Shown here: one piece after another, positions 34,873 to 44,694 of the stretch | How the letters are laid out: each line of letters begins with the position of its first letter | How positions within the stretch are numbered: position 1 is the first letter of the stretch | Source: Cytophagaceae bacterium | GTDB lineage: Bacteria > Bacteroidota > Bacteroidia > Cytophagales > Spirosomataceae | NCBI GenBank assembly: GCA_016722655.1 | Contig: JADKIR010000004.1 | Coordinates: forward strand, 1,798,001-1,862,000 | Length of the DNA stretch: 64,000 nt | Direction: 5' to 3' | The notes under the pieces: model-generated | What the model saw: the letters and a program-made list of their open reading frames with translations, nothing else | Told to the model about the DNA's origin: nothing | Database searches by the model: none | Position numbers and translations under genes: made by a program

Positions 34873-35961
34873 ATGAAGTTTGTAACAGTTGTTGGAGCTA
34901 GGCCTCAGTTTATAAAGGCTTCTATATTATCTAATTTTTTTAAAGATTCTGGAATTGTTGATGAAATTACGATTCACACGGGTCAACATTATGATGATAA
35001 TATGTCAAGTGTCTTTTTTGAAACATTAAATATCCCCAAGCCAAAGTATTTTCTGGGGATTTCTAATATGTCTCATGGGCAAATGACTGGGCAGATGTTA
35101 TTGGAGATTGAAAAAATATTAATGTTTGAAAAACCATCTTTAATAATAGTTTATGGAGACACAAATTCTACTTTGGCAGGGGCCTTAGCTGCATCAAAAT
35201 TAGGTATTAAAATTTGCCACATTGAAGCAGGATTAAGATCATTTAACAACCTGATGCCCGAAGAGATTAATCGTAAAATAACAGATCATCTATCTGATTT
35301 ACTTTTTTCACACTATCTTGGTTCGGTAAACAATTTGAAAAATGAAGGAATTACAAAAAATGTTTTTATTTCTGGGGATATTATGAAAGACGCTTGTCTT
35401 CATTATGCGAAAGATAATATTAATAGAAGTGAAATTCTTTCAAAATATAAATTAGAGCAAAATAATTATGTAATTTGTACAATTCATAGGCAAGAAAATA
35501 CCGATGATTTAAATACATTAAAGTTTTTAATTAATAATTTGAATGAATTATCCAAAGAAATTAAAATAGTCTTTCCTATTCACCCTAGAACAAAAAAAAT
35601 AATAAGAGAAAACAATATTTTACTGTCATCAAAAATAATTGAAATTGACCCTATCGATTATTTTGATGCAATGAGGTTAATTAAATCTTCAAAAATTGTA
35701 TTGACAGACTCTGGTGGTCTTCAAAAAGAAGCTTTTTACTTGGGGAAACAATGTATAACTCTAAGAACAGAAACAGAATGGATTGAACTAGTTGAGCATG
35801 GTTATAACATTTTATTTAATAGATATTCACAGATTTCCTTATTAGATCTCTATAGGGAAAGGTGTAAATTAGAGGTACTGGATTTTGATTTATATGGTGA
35901 CGGAAATTGCGGAAAAATGATTTTTGATAATATTATACATTTTGTACAGGATGAGGAATAG
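34873..35961 (+). CDS. wbpI: WbpI-like UDP-GlcNAc(3NAc)A 2-epimerase
   Basis: A 362-residue non-hydrolysing UDP-HexNAc 2-epimerase. The segments VVGARPQFIKASILSNFF, HTGQHYDDNMSSVFFETLNI, YGDTNSTLAGALAASKLGI and IEAGLRSFNNLMPEEINRK are those of WbpI. It should convert UDP-GlcNAc(3NAc)A to UDP-ManNAc(3NAc)A, the last step of the pathway. ATG 34873 (MKFVTVVGARPQF) matches the family; an in-frame ATG at 34822 lies inside wbpG. It differs clearly from the second epimerase at 41713-42849. Confidence 0.88.
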   Translation: MKFVTVVGARPQFIKASILSNFFKDSGIVDEITIHTGQHYDDNMSSVFFETLNIPKPKYFLGISNMSHGQMTGQMLLEIEKILMFEKPSLIIVYGDTNSTLAGALAASKLGIKICHIEAGLRSFNNLMPEEINRKITDHLSDLLFSHYLGSVNNLKNEGITKNVFISGDIMKDACLHYAKDNINRSEILSKYKLEQNNYVICTIHRQENTDDLNTLKFLINNLNELSKEIKIVFPIHPRTKKIIRENNILLSSKIIEIDPIDYFDAMRLIKSSKIVLTDSGGLQKEAFYLGKQCITLRTETEWIELVEHGYNILFNRYSQISLLDLYRERCKLEVLDFDLYGDGNCGKMIFDNIIHFVQDEE

Positions 35962-37157
35962 TGTTTTAATGATTTCATTTGCACCCATGCTTTTTGATGC
36001 AAGAATTCAAAAAGAAGCAAATAGTCTTTTAAAAGCTGGATATAAAGTTGATATTTTTTATATAGAAGATGAAGAAATGCTTGAAAGTATTCCAAATTTA
36101 AAGGATGCTTTGGACAATTATTCCATTTCGATGTCAGGTATAAATAGTACACCAGTCATTTTATGGACAAAGAAAAAATTCACTTCGGTTAAAACATTGA
36201 AAAGGACTTTTCAATTAATTGAAATTATTTTTAAATTTAGTTTAATTTTAATAAAAACAAAATTTGATATTATTCATATTCATGATTTGAAACCTGGTTT
36301 TGTCGGGTTATTAGCTAAGCTTTTTAAAGGAGCTAAAATTGTTTACGATGCTCATGAACTGGAATATACTACAGGTGGCAAAGGATTTGAATGGCTATTT
36401 AAGATGTATGAATGGTTTTTACTTAAATTTTCAGATAGAAATATAACGGTCAATAGTACCATTTGTTCCTACATGGTAAATGAATATAATTGCAATGTTA
36501 CTGTGGTAGGAAATAGACCTCTTTACGTTGAAAGTAAAGATTTACAACCTATTGATTTTAACAAGAAATTAGGATTATCGGGTGATAACATATTTTTAAT
36601 ATATGTTGGTTATTTATCAGTTGGAACTAGAGGAATTGAACAAATCATTAAGGCTTTAGCATTAATGAAACATGATTGCTTTTTTTTGATTTTGGGCGTA
36701 GGAAGAATATTGGCATTTAAAGAATATATAAATCGATTTATTGTGGAAAATGAACTATCTAGTTATAAGGATAAAGTTCATTTTTTAGAGCCAGTTCCCC
36801 CTAATGAGGTAATTAATTATATTTCTGGAAGTGATTTATCTATGATGTTGTATCAAAAAAATAGTGAAAATAGTGAAATTAATTCGCCAAATAAATTATA
36901 TCAATCTATAATTGCAAGAACTCCAATATTAGCTAGCAATAATAAATCTTTTCCAAAAATAATCCTAAATAATAAATTTGGAAAAATTGGCGAGGTGGTT
37001 GATGAGTCTTCAAGTTTTGAAATTGCAAAAAAAAATTGATTTCCTTATCGAAAGTGATAAAACTGACTACAAAAAAAGTTTAGATTATCTTTCAAGTGAG
37101 GTGAGTTGGGCAAATGAGGAAAATAAATTATTGAATCTTTATTCTCAAATATGTTAA
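35951..37157 (+). CDS. GT4-type glycosyltransferase, C-terminus out of frame
   Basis: A GT-B fold glycosyltransferase of about 400 residues: SFAPMLFDARIQKEANSLLK at the start, VYDAHELEYTTGG in the middle and a C-terminal donor-binding half with IYVGYLSVGTRGIEQIIKAL and SPNKLYQSI. The open frame stops at 37039 after an A run of nine (37027-37035). With eight A it continues KIDFLIESDKTDYKKSLDYL and on to TAA 37155-37157, overlapping the wzy start by 7 bp as is usual here. It starts at ATG 35951, overlapping wbpI by 11 bp. Donor sugar unknown; ManNAc3NAmA is one candidate. Confidence 0.8.
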
Positions 37158-38458
37158 AATACAATTTTGAAATAGAGTCATTCGGTAATCTTGGTCTATT
37201 AATTCTATTTAACTTACCAATTTCAATAATAATATTGAGGCAGAAGGTTTTTTTTTTTAGTAAAGCAAATTATTTTATTTTTATATTTTTTTATTATTTC
37301 TACAACGGATGTGCTGTTATTTATAGTACAGGATTAGTAGAATTGTATCCAATTTATTTTACAATATTCAATTATGTATTTGGCTTAAGCTATTTGGTTT
37401 TTTCCAAGATTTCTTTCGGTTTTCTTTCAAAAGCCTCTATTATTAAAACTTTTGAAGTTTTATCATATCCACTAATTTTCAAAACTTTGGTAAACCTTTA
37501 TTTTTTTAGTTGGTTTATTCTTTTTCTGTTTCCGGAAAATAAAATTATGAATTTAATAATTCCTCCCAAACCAAATATAGCTGAAAACTTATTAAACAGA
37601 TTCAATGATTTTGAAACGAATATTCTTAGTAAAATTTTAACCTACGTAATTACTGTTTTGTATCCTTTAATTCTTATTCTACTATATAAATTTAGAAAAA
37701 ATTCTTATAAAATTATCTTTTTTTTATTGGTAAACTTGTATTTGCAATATTGTTTTAATGAATATATTGGCAGGGCCATATTGCTTACTTCGATAATTCA
37801 AATAATATTGTTTTTATGGATTGAAAGGGAAGACTTACGTAAAAAATTGCTAATAATTGGCGTATTTATTTTCCCTTTGTTCGTATTATTTAGTTTTTAT
37901 TATCAGTTTTTTAGAAAGGATGCCATGGATTACATTGAATTCAATTCATTTTCTAAAATAATTGAATTTGTTGTAAAATCGGAAACTTCTTTACCAACTA
38001 TATCCAAAGAGATATTAAATTCAGGGAAAACAATTAATTTGACAAACTATTTCAAATGGTTAATTACTCTTCCAATTCCCAAATTTGGAGTAATAAAGTT
38101 GGAATTTGCTTTACCTTCTTATGAAATGTCTGAGATTGTAAGTGGTTTTTCAAGAAGTGATCAAAATTTTAATGTATTTCTCCCAGGATTTCTTACAGAG
38201 AGTTTATATGTTTTTGGAAAATATTTTTTTTGGTTAAATGCTATTTTTGTTGCTTTAATTTTAAGTACTTTAAATAGACTTTATTATTTAAATCAAAAAT
38301 ATATTATGCTATTGATTTATCTCGTAGTGATTGTGGCATATAATTTAAACAGAGCGGGTATTCAGTCAGTTGTTCCAATTATTATTAATCATAATTTATT
38401 ATTATTCTTTATATATTTTTTTACTGAATTAAAGAGATTATATAAATTTAAATATTGA
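37151..38458 (+). CDS. wzy: Wzy-like O-antigen/capsule polymerase
   Basis: A 435-residue membrane protein with 10-12 hydrophobic helices and a larger periplasmic loop at about 250-340 (FFRKDAMDYIEFNSFSKIIE ... FSRSDQNFNVFLPGFLTESL). Wzy proteins are poorly conserved; the call rests on topology, position between glycosyltransferases, and the presence of Wzx and Wzz in the same cluster. Among the most AT-rich genes here. Confidence 0.75.
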   Translation: MLKYNFEIESFGNLGLLILFNLPISIIILRQKVFFFSKANYFIFIFFYYFYNGCAVIYSTGLVELYPIYFTIFNYVFGLSYLVFSKISFGFLSKASIIKTFEVLSYPLIFKTLVNLYFFSWFILFLFPENKIMNLIIPPKPNIAENLLNRFNDFETNILSKILTYVITVLYPLILILLYKFRKNSYKIIFFLLVNLYLQYCFNEYIGRAILLTSIIQIILFLWIEREDLRKKLLIIGVFIFPLFVLFSFYYQFFRKDAMDYIEFNSFSKIIEFVVKSETSLPTISKEILNSGKTINLTNYFKWLITLPIPKFGVIKLEFALPSYEMSEIVSGFSRSDQNFNVFLPGFLTESLYVFGKYFFWLNAIFVALILSTLNRLYYLNQKYIMLLIYLVVIVAYNLNRAGIQSVVPIIINHNLLLFFIYFFTELKRLYKFKY

Positions 38459-38460
38459 GA

Positions 38461-39600
38461 ATGCAAAAGATTGTAATAGTAATTGAACATTTTTTGCCTG
38501 GTTTTCGATTGGGTGGCCCTGTAAATAGTGTTAATAATTTTGTTGAAAAATTAAAATCTGATTATAAAATAGTAATCATAACTAGAAACTATGATTTTGG
38601 TCTAAAGAAAAAAAAGTTTCCGGTAAATAGAAAAGTAATAAATGACAACATAACTCTTTATTATTTATCAAATTTTGAGTTTTTGTTTGGTAAATTATTA
38701 ATTATCAATAAGGAATCTCCAGATTTTTTATATATGAATAGTTTTTTCTCCCTTAGTACTGTAAGTGTTTTGTTTTCTTTTTTGAACTTGAATAAGGGAA
38801 AAAATAGAACTACAATTATTGCACCAAGAGGCGAATTAGAACCAGAGGTTTTGAATTTACAAAAATTTAAAAAAGAGATATTTATTTATTTACTTAAAAT
38901 AGTTATTAAATATAAAAATGTTATTTTTCATGCTACTAATCAAAATGAAGAATTAAATATTAAACAAATTTTTTCATTAAACAAAGTTATTCTTGCAGAG
39001 AATATTCCAAATTCCAATTACAATCTAAAATATAGAAATAAAGAAGAAAAAAAGTTAAAGATTGTTTTTTTCTCAAGAATTGTTCCAAAGAAGAATTTAT
39101 TATTTGCGTTAGAAACTCTTGTTGAATTAAAAAATATAGATGGTGAAATCGAATTCAATGTAGCTGGTATAATTGAAAATAAGGATTATTGGAATATCTG
39201 CCTCAAAAAAGTGGATGAATTATCTTCAAAAATTAAATTTAATTTTTTGGGAGAAATTGAAAAGGTTAATGTAATAGGTTTGTTAAGTAATTATCATCTT
39301 TTTTTTTTCCCGACATTATCAGAAAATTTTGGACATGTAATTTATGAATCACTATCCTGTGGAACACCAGTATTAATAAGTAGAGATAGGACACCCTGGC
39401 GGGAAAATGATAATGGTGTTTTTTGTGCAAATTTGAATAATAAAGATGAATTTTTTGATATAATTAAATATTTCCTTTATATGAACCAAAAAGAATTTAA
39501 TGTCCAAAGTAATAAGGCATATGAATTTTCCAATAAACCAGAGGAAATGAATATTAAATTAGAGAAGTATTATTATTTATTTTCTAAGAAATTGAAATGA
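38461..39600 (+). CDS. GT4-type glycosyltransferase
   Basis: A 379-residue GT-B glycosyltransferase. It begins KIVIVIEHFLPGFRLGGPVN and has the acceptor-side TIIAPRGELEPEVL. The C-terminal donor-binding part has KIVFFSRIVPKKNLLFALET and the EX7E-type segment PTLSENFGHVIYESLSCGTP near 280-300. It probably adds one of the hexosamine residues of the repeat unit. ATG 38461 lies 3 bp after the wzy stop; the 3' end overlaps capE by 4 bp. Confidence 0.85.
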   Translation: MQKIVIVIEHFLPGFRLGGPVNSVNNFVEKLKSDYKIVIITRNYDFGLKKKKFPVNRKVINDNITLYYLSNFEFLFGKLLIINKESPDFLYMNSFFSLSTVSVLFSFLNLNKGKNRTTIIAPRGELEPEVLNLQKFKKEIFIYLLKIVIKYKNVIFHATNQNEELNIKQIFSLNKVILAENIPNSNYNLKYRNKEEKKLKIVFFSRIVPKKNLLFALETLVELKNIDGEIEFNVAGIIENKDYWNICLKKVDELSSKIKFNFLGEIEKVNVIGLLSNYHLFFFPTLSENFGHVIYESLSCGTPVLISRDRTPWRENDNGVFCANLNNKDEFFDIIKYFLYMNQKEFNVQSNKAYEFSNKPEEMNIKLEKYYYLFSKKLK

Positions 39601-40607
39601 TGAAAACGCTACTTATTACAGGAGGCACGGGTTCCTTCGGAAATGCTGTATTAACCAGATTCTTGGATTCAGATTTTTTCTCTGAAATCAGGATATTTTC
39701 CAGAGATGAAAAAAAACAGGATGACCTAAGAAGGCAATTGAGTAACTCCAAAGTTAAGTTTTATATCGGCGACGTTCGTGATTATTACTCTGTAGCAAAT
39801 GCCATGGTAGGTGTGGATTATGTTTTCCATGCAGCAGCTTTAAAACAAGTACCCTCCTGTGAGTTTTTTCCAATTGAGGCCGTAAAAACCAATGTTTTGG
39901 GTACCGAAAATGTTCTACAGGCTGCCATTAACTATGGTGTAAAAAAAGTAGTGGTTTTGAGCACCGATAAAGCAGTTTACCCAATCAATGCCATGGGTAT
40001 TTCTAAGGCAATGATGGAAAAGGTTTTTATTGCCAAATCCAGAAACTCCACTGATACTATAATATGTGGCACCAGATATGGAAATGTGATGGCCTCCAGG
40101 GGGTCAGTTATTCCACTTTTTGTAGAACAAATAAAAGAAGGCAAACATCTTACGCTCACCGATCCATCTATGACCAGGTTTATGATGACACTGGAAGATG
40201 CTGTTGACTTAGTGTGGTTTGCTTTTGAAAATGGTAAAGCCGGAGATTTATTTGTCCAAAAAGCTCCCGCAGCTACGATAGAGGTATTAGCCAAAGCTGT
40301 TTTAGAACTTTATAATTCTAAATCTGAAATTAGAACCATTGGAACAAGGCATGGAGAAAAACTCTATGAGTCTTTATTAACCCGGGAAGAAAGACTTAAA
40401 TCCGAAGATTTAGGAGAATATTTCCGTATCCCAATGGACAGCCGGGACTTAAATTATGCCAATTTCTTTTCAGAAGGGGTTGAAGATATTTCACAGATCG
40501 AAGACTACCACTCACATAATACGGAGAGGCTTGATATTGAAGGCATGAAAAAATTGCTTTTGAAGTTATCTTTTATTCAGGAAGATTTATCAGGATTGAA
40601 AAAATGA
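39597..40607 (+). CDS. capE: UDP-GlcNAc 4,6-dehydratase/5-epimerase, CapE/WbjB family
   Basis: A 336-residue extended SDR enzyme. TLLITGGTGSFGNAVLTRFL holds the NAD motif; FYIGDVRDYYSVANAM, FHAAALKQVPSCEFFPIEA and VLSTDKAVYPINAMGISKAM follow. The active-site MxxxK replaces YxxxK, as in CapE/FlaA1. It makes UDP-2-acetamido-2,6-dideoxy-4-keto-hexose, the first step to UDP-L-FucNAc. Base composition is noticeably less AT-rich than the genes just upstream. It overlaps capF by 4 bp. Confidence 0.92.
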   Translation: MMKTLLITGGTGSFGNAVLTRFLDSDFFSEIRIFSRDEKKQDDLRRQLSNSKVKFYIGDVRDYYSVANAMVGVDYVFHAAALKQVPSCEFFPIEAVKTNVLGTENVLQAAINYGVKKVVVLSTDKAVYPINAMGISKAMMEKVFIAKSRNSTDTIICGTRYGNVMASRGSVIPLFVEQIKEGKHLTLTDPSMTRFMMTLEDAVDLVWFAFENGKAGDLFVQKAPAATIEVLAKAVLELYNSKSEIRTIGTRHGEKLYESLLTREERLKSEDLGEYFRIPMDSRDLNYANFFSEGVEDISQIEDYHSHNTERLDIEGMKKLLLKLSFIQEDLSGLKK

Positions 40608-41716
40608 AAAAAATTGGTATTACCGGGCAGAATGGATTCGTAGGTTGGCATTTATATCAATGGCTAAATACAAAAAAAGAAGAATTCACACTTGTAAATT
40701 TTAATCGGGAGTATTTTGAAGATACTTCTTTACTTATTGAATTTGTAAAAGAGTGTGATGTTATAGTGCATTTGTCGGCATTAAACCGGCATCAAAATCA
40801 GGAAATTATATATAATACCAATGTAACGCTGGTTGAAAAACTAATAGCTGCCTGTAAAAATGCAAAAAAATATCCTCTGATTTTATTTTCGTCTTCCACT
40901 CAGGAAACTCAGGATAATTTATATGGAAAATCAAAGCTAAAAGGAAAGGAACTGTTTAAGACCTTTGCCACTGAGCATAACAGTTCTTTTGTTTCTATGC
41001 AAATTCCAAATGTCTTTGGTCCTTTTGGTTTACCTGACTATAATTCTTTTGTTGCTACATTTTGCCATAAGCTGCTTAACAATCACCAACCTGAAATTAA
41101 AGTCGATTCTGAAGTTGGTTTAATATATGTTCAGGAATTGGTTGAAAGAATTACCAAAAATCTTATTTTTTCCGGAATCAAAGAAGAAATTATTGAACCG
41201 GGCTACCACATTAAAGTTTCTGAGGTATTACGACTATTATCTCAGTATAAAGTTCAATACCTTGAAGCCGGACAAATACCTGTTCTCAGTAACAAATTTG
41301 AAATTAATCTTTTTAATACTTTCCGGAGTTTTATTAATCCTGAAATAAACCCCCGTCCTTTGATTCCTCATGCCGATAATCGGGGGAGATTTGTAGAAAT
41401 TATCAGGTCGGATATTGGTGGACAGACTTCCTATTCTACCACATTTCCTGAAATCACCAGAGGGAATCACTTTCATACCCGGAAGATTGAGAGATTTGCT
41501 GTAATAAAAGGGAAGGCTCTTATTCAATTAAGAAAAGTTGGTTCCGAAAAAGTATTCAATTTTTTTCTCGACGGAGAATCTCCTTCTTATGTAGATATGC
41601 CGGTTTGGTTCACACATAATATTAAGAATATTGGTAATGAAGAGTTATTAACTGTATTTTGGATAAATGAGGCTTTTGATCCCAATGATCCGGATACTTA
41701 TTTTGAAACTGTATGA
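40604..41716 (+). CDS. capF: CapF/WbjC bifunctional epimerase-reductase for UDP-L-FucNAc
   Basis: A 370-residue two-domain enzyme. The N-terminal SDR domain (about 1-245, GITGQNGFVGWHLYQWL, VHLSALNRHQNQEIIYNTNV) reduces the 4-keto group. The C-terminal cupin (about 255-370, RGNHFHTRKIERFAVIKGKA) is a 3-epimerase with metal-binding His residues. This domain pair is specific to CapF/WbjC/FnlB. It stands between CapE and CapG with 4-bp overlaps on both sides. Confidence 0.92.
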   Translation: MKKIGITGQNGFVGWHLYQWLNTKKEEFTLVNFNREYFEDTSLLIEFVKECDVIVHLSALNRHQNQEIIYNTNVTLVEKLIAACKNAKKYPLILFSSSTQETQDNLYGKSKLKGKELFKTFATEHNSSFVSMQIPNVFGPFGLPDYNSFVATFCHKLLNNHQPEIKVDSEVGLIYVQELVERITKNLIFSGIKEEIIEPGYHIKVSEVLRLLSQYKVQYLEAGQIPVLSNKFEINLFNTFRSFINPEINPRPLIPHADNRGRFVEIIRSDIGGQTSYSTTFPEITRGNHFHTRKIERFAVIKGKALIQLRKVGSEKVFNFFLDGESPSYVDMPVWFTHNIKNIGNEELLTVFWINEAFDPNDPDTYFETV

Positions 41717-42849
41717 AAAAATTAAAAGTTGTAACCGTTGTAGGTACCCGTCCAGAAATTATAAGATTGTCAAGGGTATTGGATGCCCTGGATAACTCAG
41801 AGGCAATTGAGCACATAATTATTCATACCGGCCAAAACTATGACTATGAATTGAATCAAATTTTCTTCGAAGATTTAAATCTTAGAAAACCGGATTATTT
41901 CCTGGAGGCGGCAGGAAAAACCGCTACCGAGACTGTTGGAAATATCTTAATCAAAATAGATCCCCTGTTGGAGGAATTAAAACCGGATGCCTTTCTGGTA
42001 CTAGGCGACACCAATTCCTGCCTGTGTGCCATTCCCGCAAAAAAGAGACATATCCCTATTTTCCATATGGAAGCAGGGAACAGATGTTTTGACCAGAGGG
42101 TACCCGAAGAAACCAACAGAAAGATTGTTGATCATATTTCTGATATAAATCTTACTTACAGCGATATTGCCAGAGAATATTTATTGAGGGAGGGGCTGCC
42201 TGCAGATAGAATCATCAAAACGGGCTCACCCATGTTTGAGGTTTTAAATCATTACAGACCCCAAATAGAGAAATCCAATGTTTTGGAAAAACTCAATTTA
42301 AAAAAAGGTGAATTCTTCGTGGTTTCTTCTCACAGAGAAGAAAATATTAATTCTGAAAAGAATTTTATGGGCTTGATTGACAGTATGAATTTGATTGCCG
42401 AAAAATATGGCTATCCGATCATTGTTTCAACTCACCCCAGAACTCGTAACATGATAGAAAAACTAAAGGTAAAAGTCAGACCCGAAGTTCAGTTCTTAAA
42501 ACCCCTTGGATTTCACGACTACAATGCCCTTCAGATGCAATCTTATGCAGTTCTTTCTGATTCAGGGACGATTTCAGAGGAATCAAGCATTTTAAATTTC
42601 AGAGCCCTAAATATCAGAGATGCTCATGAAAGACCCGAGGCAATGGAGCAAGCTTCGGTGATGATGGTTGGACTTAATACCGATAGAATAATGCAGGGTC
42701 TCATACAGGTTTTGAACCAAAACCTCAAAGAGAAAAGAAACCTGTTACCGGTATCAGATTATTCTATGCCCAATGTTTCAGAAAAAGTAGTCAGGATAAT
42801 TATTTCCTATGTAGATTATATAAAAAGAACTGTTTGGCAGGAGCAATAA
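41713..42849 (+). CDS. capG: CapG/WbjD UDP-L-FucNAc 2-epimerase
   Basis: A 378-residue non-hydrolysing 2-epimerase of the WecB fold. VVGTRPEIIRLSRVLDALD, HTGQNYDYELNQIFFEDLNL, VLGDTNSCLCAIPAKKRHIP and HMEAGNRCFDQRVPEETNRK follow the CapG/WbjD/FnlC pattern. It finishes the route to UDP-N-acetyl-L-fucosamine. The next gene is a WbuB-like transferase, which in several species attaches L-FucNAc. Confidence 0.92.
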   Translation: MKKLKVVTVVGTRPEIIRLSRVLDALDNSEAIEHIIIHTGQNYDYELNQIFFEDLNLRKPDYFLEAAGKTATETVGNILIKIDPLLEELKPDAFLVLGDTNSCLCAIPAKKRHIPIFHMEAGNRCFDQRVPEETNRKIVDHISDINLTYSDIAREYLLREGLPADRIIKTGSPMFEVLNHYRPQIEKSNVLEKLNLKKGEFFVVSSHREENINSEKNFMGLIDSMNLIAEKYGYPIIVSTHPRTRNMIEKLKVKVRPEVQFLKPLGFHDYNALQMQSYAVLSDSGTISEESSILNFRALNIRDAHERPEAMEQASVMMVGLNTDRIMQGLIQVLNQNLKEKRNLLPVSDYSMPNVSEKVVRIIISYVDYIKRTVWQEQ

Positions 42850-42874
42850 ATCCGTTTTTCAAATTCTAATTTTT

Positions 42875-44085
42875 GTGAAGAAAAGCAAATTAATATTTTT
42901 AACTTTAGTAAGAATTGATTCTTTGGACGAAAGAGGAATCTATCAGGATTTGTTACGCCAATTTATTAAAAATAATTACTATGTAACCATTATTTGCCCA
43001 ATAGAAAGGCGTTTTGGTGAAAAAACAAGAATTATCCGGCAAGAAAACTATGAAATATTACAGGTAAGGACACTTAATATTCAGAAAACTAGTTTTATTG
43101 AAAAAGGCCTGGGAACACTACTTATTGAATTTCAGTTATTAAAAGCAATCAGGTTTTTTTTTAAAGATCAAAAATATGATGTTATTCTATATTCCACACC
43201 TCCCATAACATTGATAAAACCCATTGCGTATCTGAAGAAAAAAGGAGGGATTACCTACCTTCTCCTAAAAGACATATTTCCTCAAAACGCGGTGGATTTG
43301 GAAATGATGAAATCAGGAGGGCTTTTGCATCGTTTTTTCGAAAAGAAAGAAAAAAAATTGTATGAATTATCCGACTACATAGGTTGTATGTCAGAAGCAA
43401 ATAAAAAGTTTCTTGAGAATCATTACAACTATCTGACCAATAAAAAAATAGAGATTAACCCCAATTCAATTGAGCTTATTGACCTCCCTCCTAAAAATTA
43501 TTCAGTTTTAGAAAAACATGGCATTCCCAAAAATACTTTGAAATTGATTTATTCCGGGAATTTGGGAATACCACAGGGAATATCTTTTTTAAAAGATACC
43601 CTTTTGAATTTAAAAATAACAAAAACACATTTTTTTTAATTGTAGGAGGAGGAACAGAAGAGAATTCCTTAAGAGGTTTTATTGAAAATGAATCGTTTTC
43701 CAATGTGAAAATGATTGCAAATCTCCCCAAATCAGAATTTGACGAATTAATTGTAAATTGTGATATAGGATTAATATTTCTTGATAAAAGATTTACAATA
43801 CCAAATTTCCCTTCCCGCCTATTGAGCTATCTTGAAAATAAACTTCCCGTAATTTCTGCAACAGATGAATCTACCGATATCGGTTTAATATTAGAGCAGA
43901 CAAATTCAGGGAAAGCAGTACTTTCAGGCAATATTTCAAAAATGAAAGAGGCTGTCAACTATTATATAGATTGCCCCGAATGCCTAAAAAATGAAGGAGA
44001 AAACGGTTATAATTTATTGAAAACCAATTTTACAGCTGATTTATCTTTTAACTTAATCCATCAGAAAGTAAAAATCACAGATTGA
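42875..44085 (+). pseudogene. WbuB-like (L-FucNAc) glycosyltransferase, split by a 1-base deletion
   Basis: A GT4 glycosyltransferase of about 403 residues in two frames. The first part (from GTG 42875, KKSKLIFLTLVRIDSLDERG, with YDVILYSTPPITLIKPIAYL and LKDIFPQNAVDLEMMKSGG) ends at 43639 in a run of eight T (43629-43636). With nine T it continues FLIVGGGTEENSLRGFIENE into the second part, ending at 44085. It matches WbuB-type transferases, which act with CapE-F-G products, so L-FucNAc is the probable donor. A 25-bp gap separates it from capG. Confidence 0.82.
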
Positions 44086-44089
44086 TAAT

Positions 44090-44692
44090 ATGTATAATTC
44101 ATTTTTTAAAAGACCTTTTGACCTGGTTATTTCATTGATATTATCATTGATTTTTTTTCCATTCATTATTGGAATATGCATCCTGTTATATTTTTTCAAT
44201 GTAAAATCCGTATTTTTTTACCAAAACCGGCCAGGAAAAAATGAAAAAATATTCAAATTGGTGAAATTTAAAACCATGAACGACAAAAAGGATGAGAATG
44301 GAAATTTGCTGCCAGATTCAGAAAGATTAACTTCCTTAGGGAAATTTATAAGAAAAACCTCACTCGATGAACTCCCTCAACTATTTAATGTAATAAAAGG
44401 AGACATGAGTCTGATTGGTCCAAGACCCTTGCTAATTCAATATCTACCACTGTACAATGAATTTCAAAAACGTCGGCATGATGTAAAACCTGGAATAACC
44501 GGTTGGGCTCAGGTCAATGGCAGGAATGCCATAAGTTGGCAAAAAAAATTCGAATTTGACGTTTGGTATGTTGAAAATCTGAGTTTTTCCCTAGATTTGA
44601 AGATATTTTGGCTTACAATTTTGAAAGTCTTTAAATCAGAGGGTATTAATCAAGAAGGTATGGCAACTATGGAAACATTTAATGGAAATTGA
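44090..44692 (+). CDS. pglC: PglC-like initiating phosphoglycosyl transferase
   Basis: A 200-residue monotopic phosphoglycosyl transferase. One re-entrant hydrophobic helix (about 10-36) is followed by FFYQNRPGKNEKIFKLVKFK, the catalytic Asp-Glu dyad in RKTSLDELPQLFNVIKGDMS, and SLIGPRPLLIQYLPLYNEFQ with PGITGWAQVNGRNAISW. The short form without extra helices is that of PglC/WcaJ-C, which moves a bacillosamine-type sugar phosphate to undecaprenyl phosphate to start each repeat unit. It precedes the acyl-modification cassette. Confidence 0.9.
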   Translation: MYNSFFKRPFDLVISLILSLIFFPFIIGICILLYFFNVKSVFFYQNRPGKNEKIFKLVKFKTMNDKKDENGNLLPDSERLTSLGKFIRKTSLDELPQLFNVIKGDMSLIGPRPLLIQYLPLYNEFQKRRHDVKPGITGWAQVNGRNAISWQKKFEFDVWYVENLSFSLDLKIFWLTILKVFKSEGINQEGMATMETFNGN

Positions 44693-44694
44693 AT

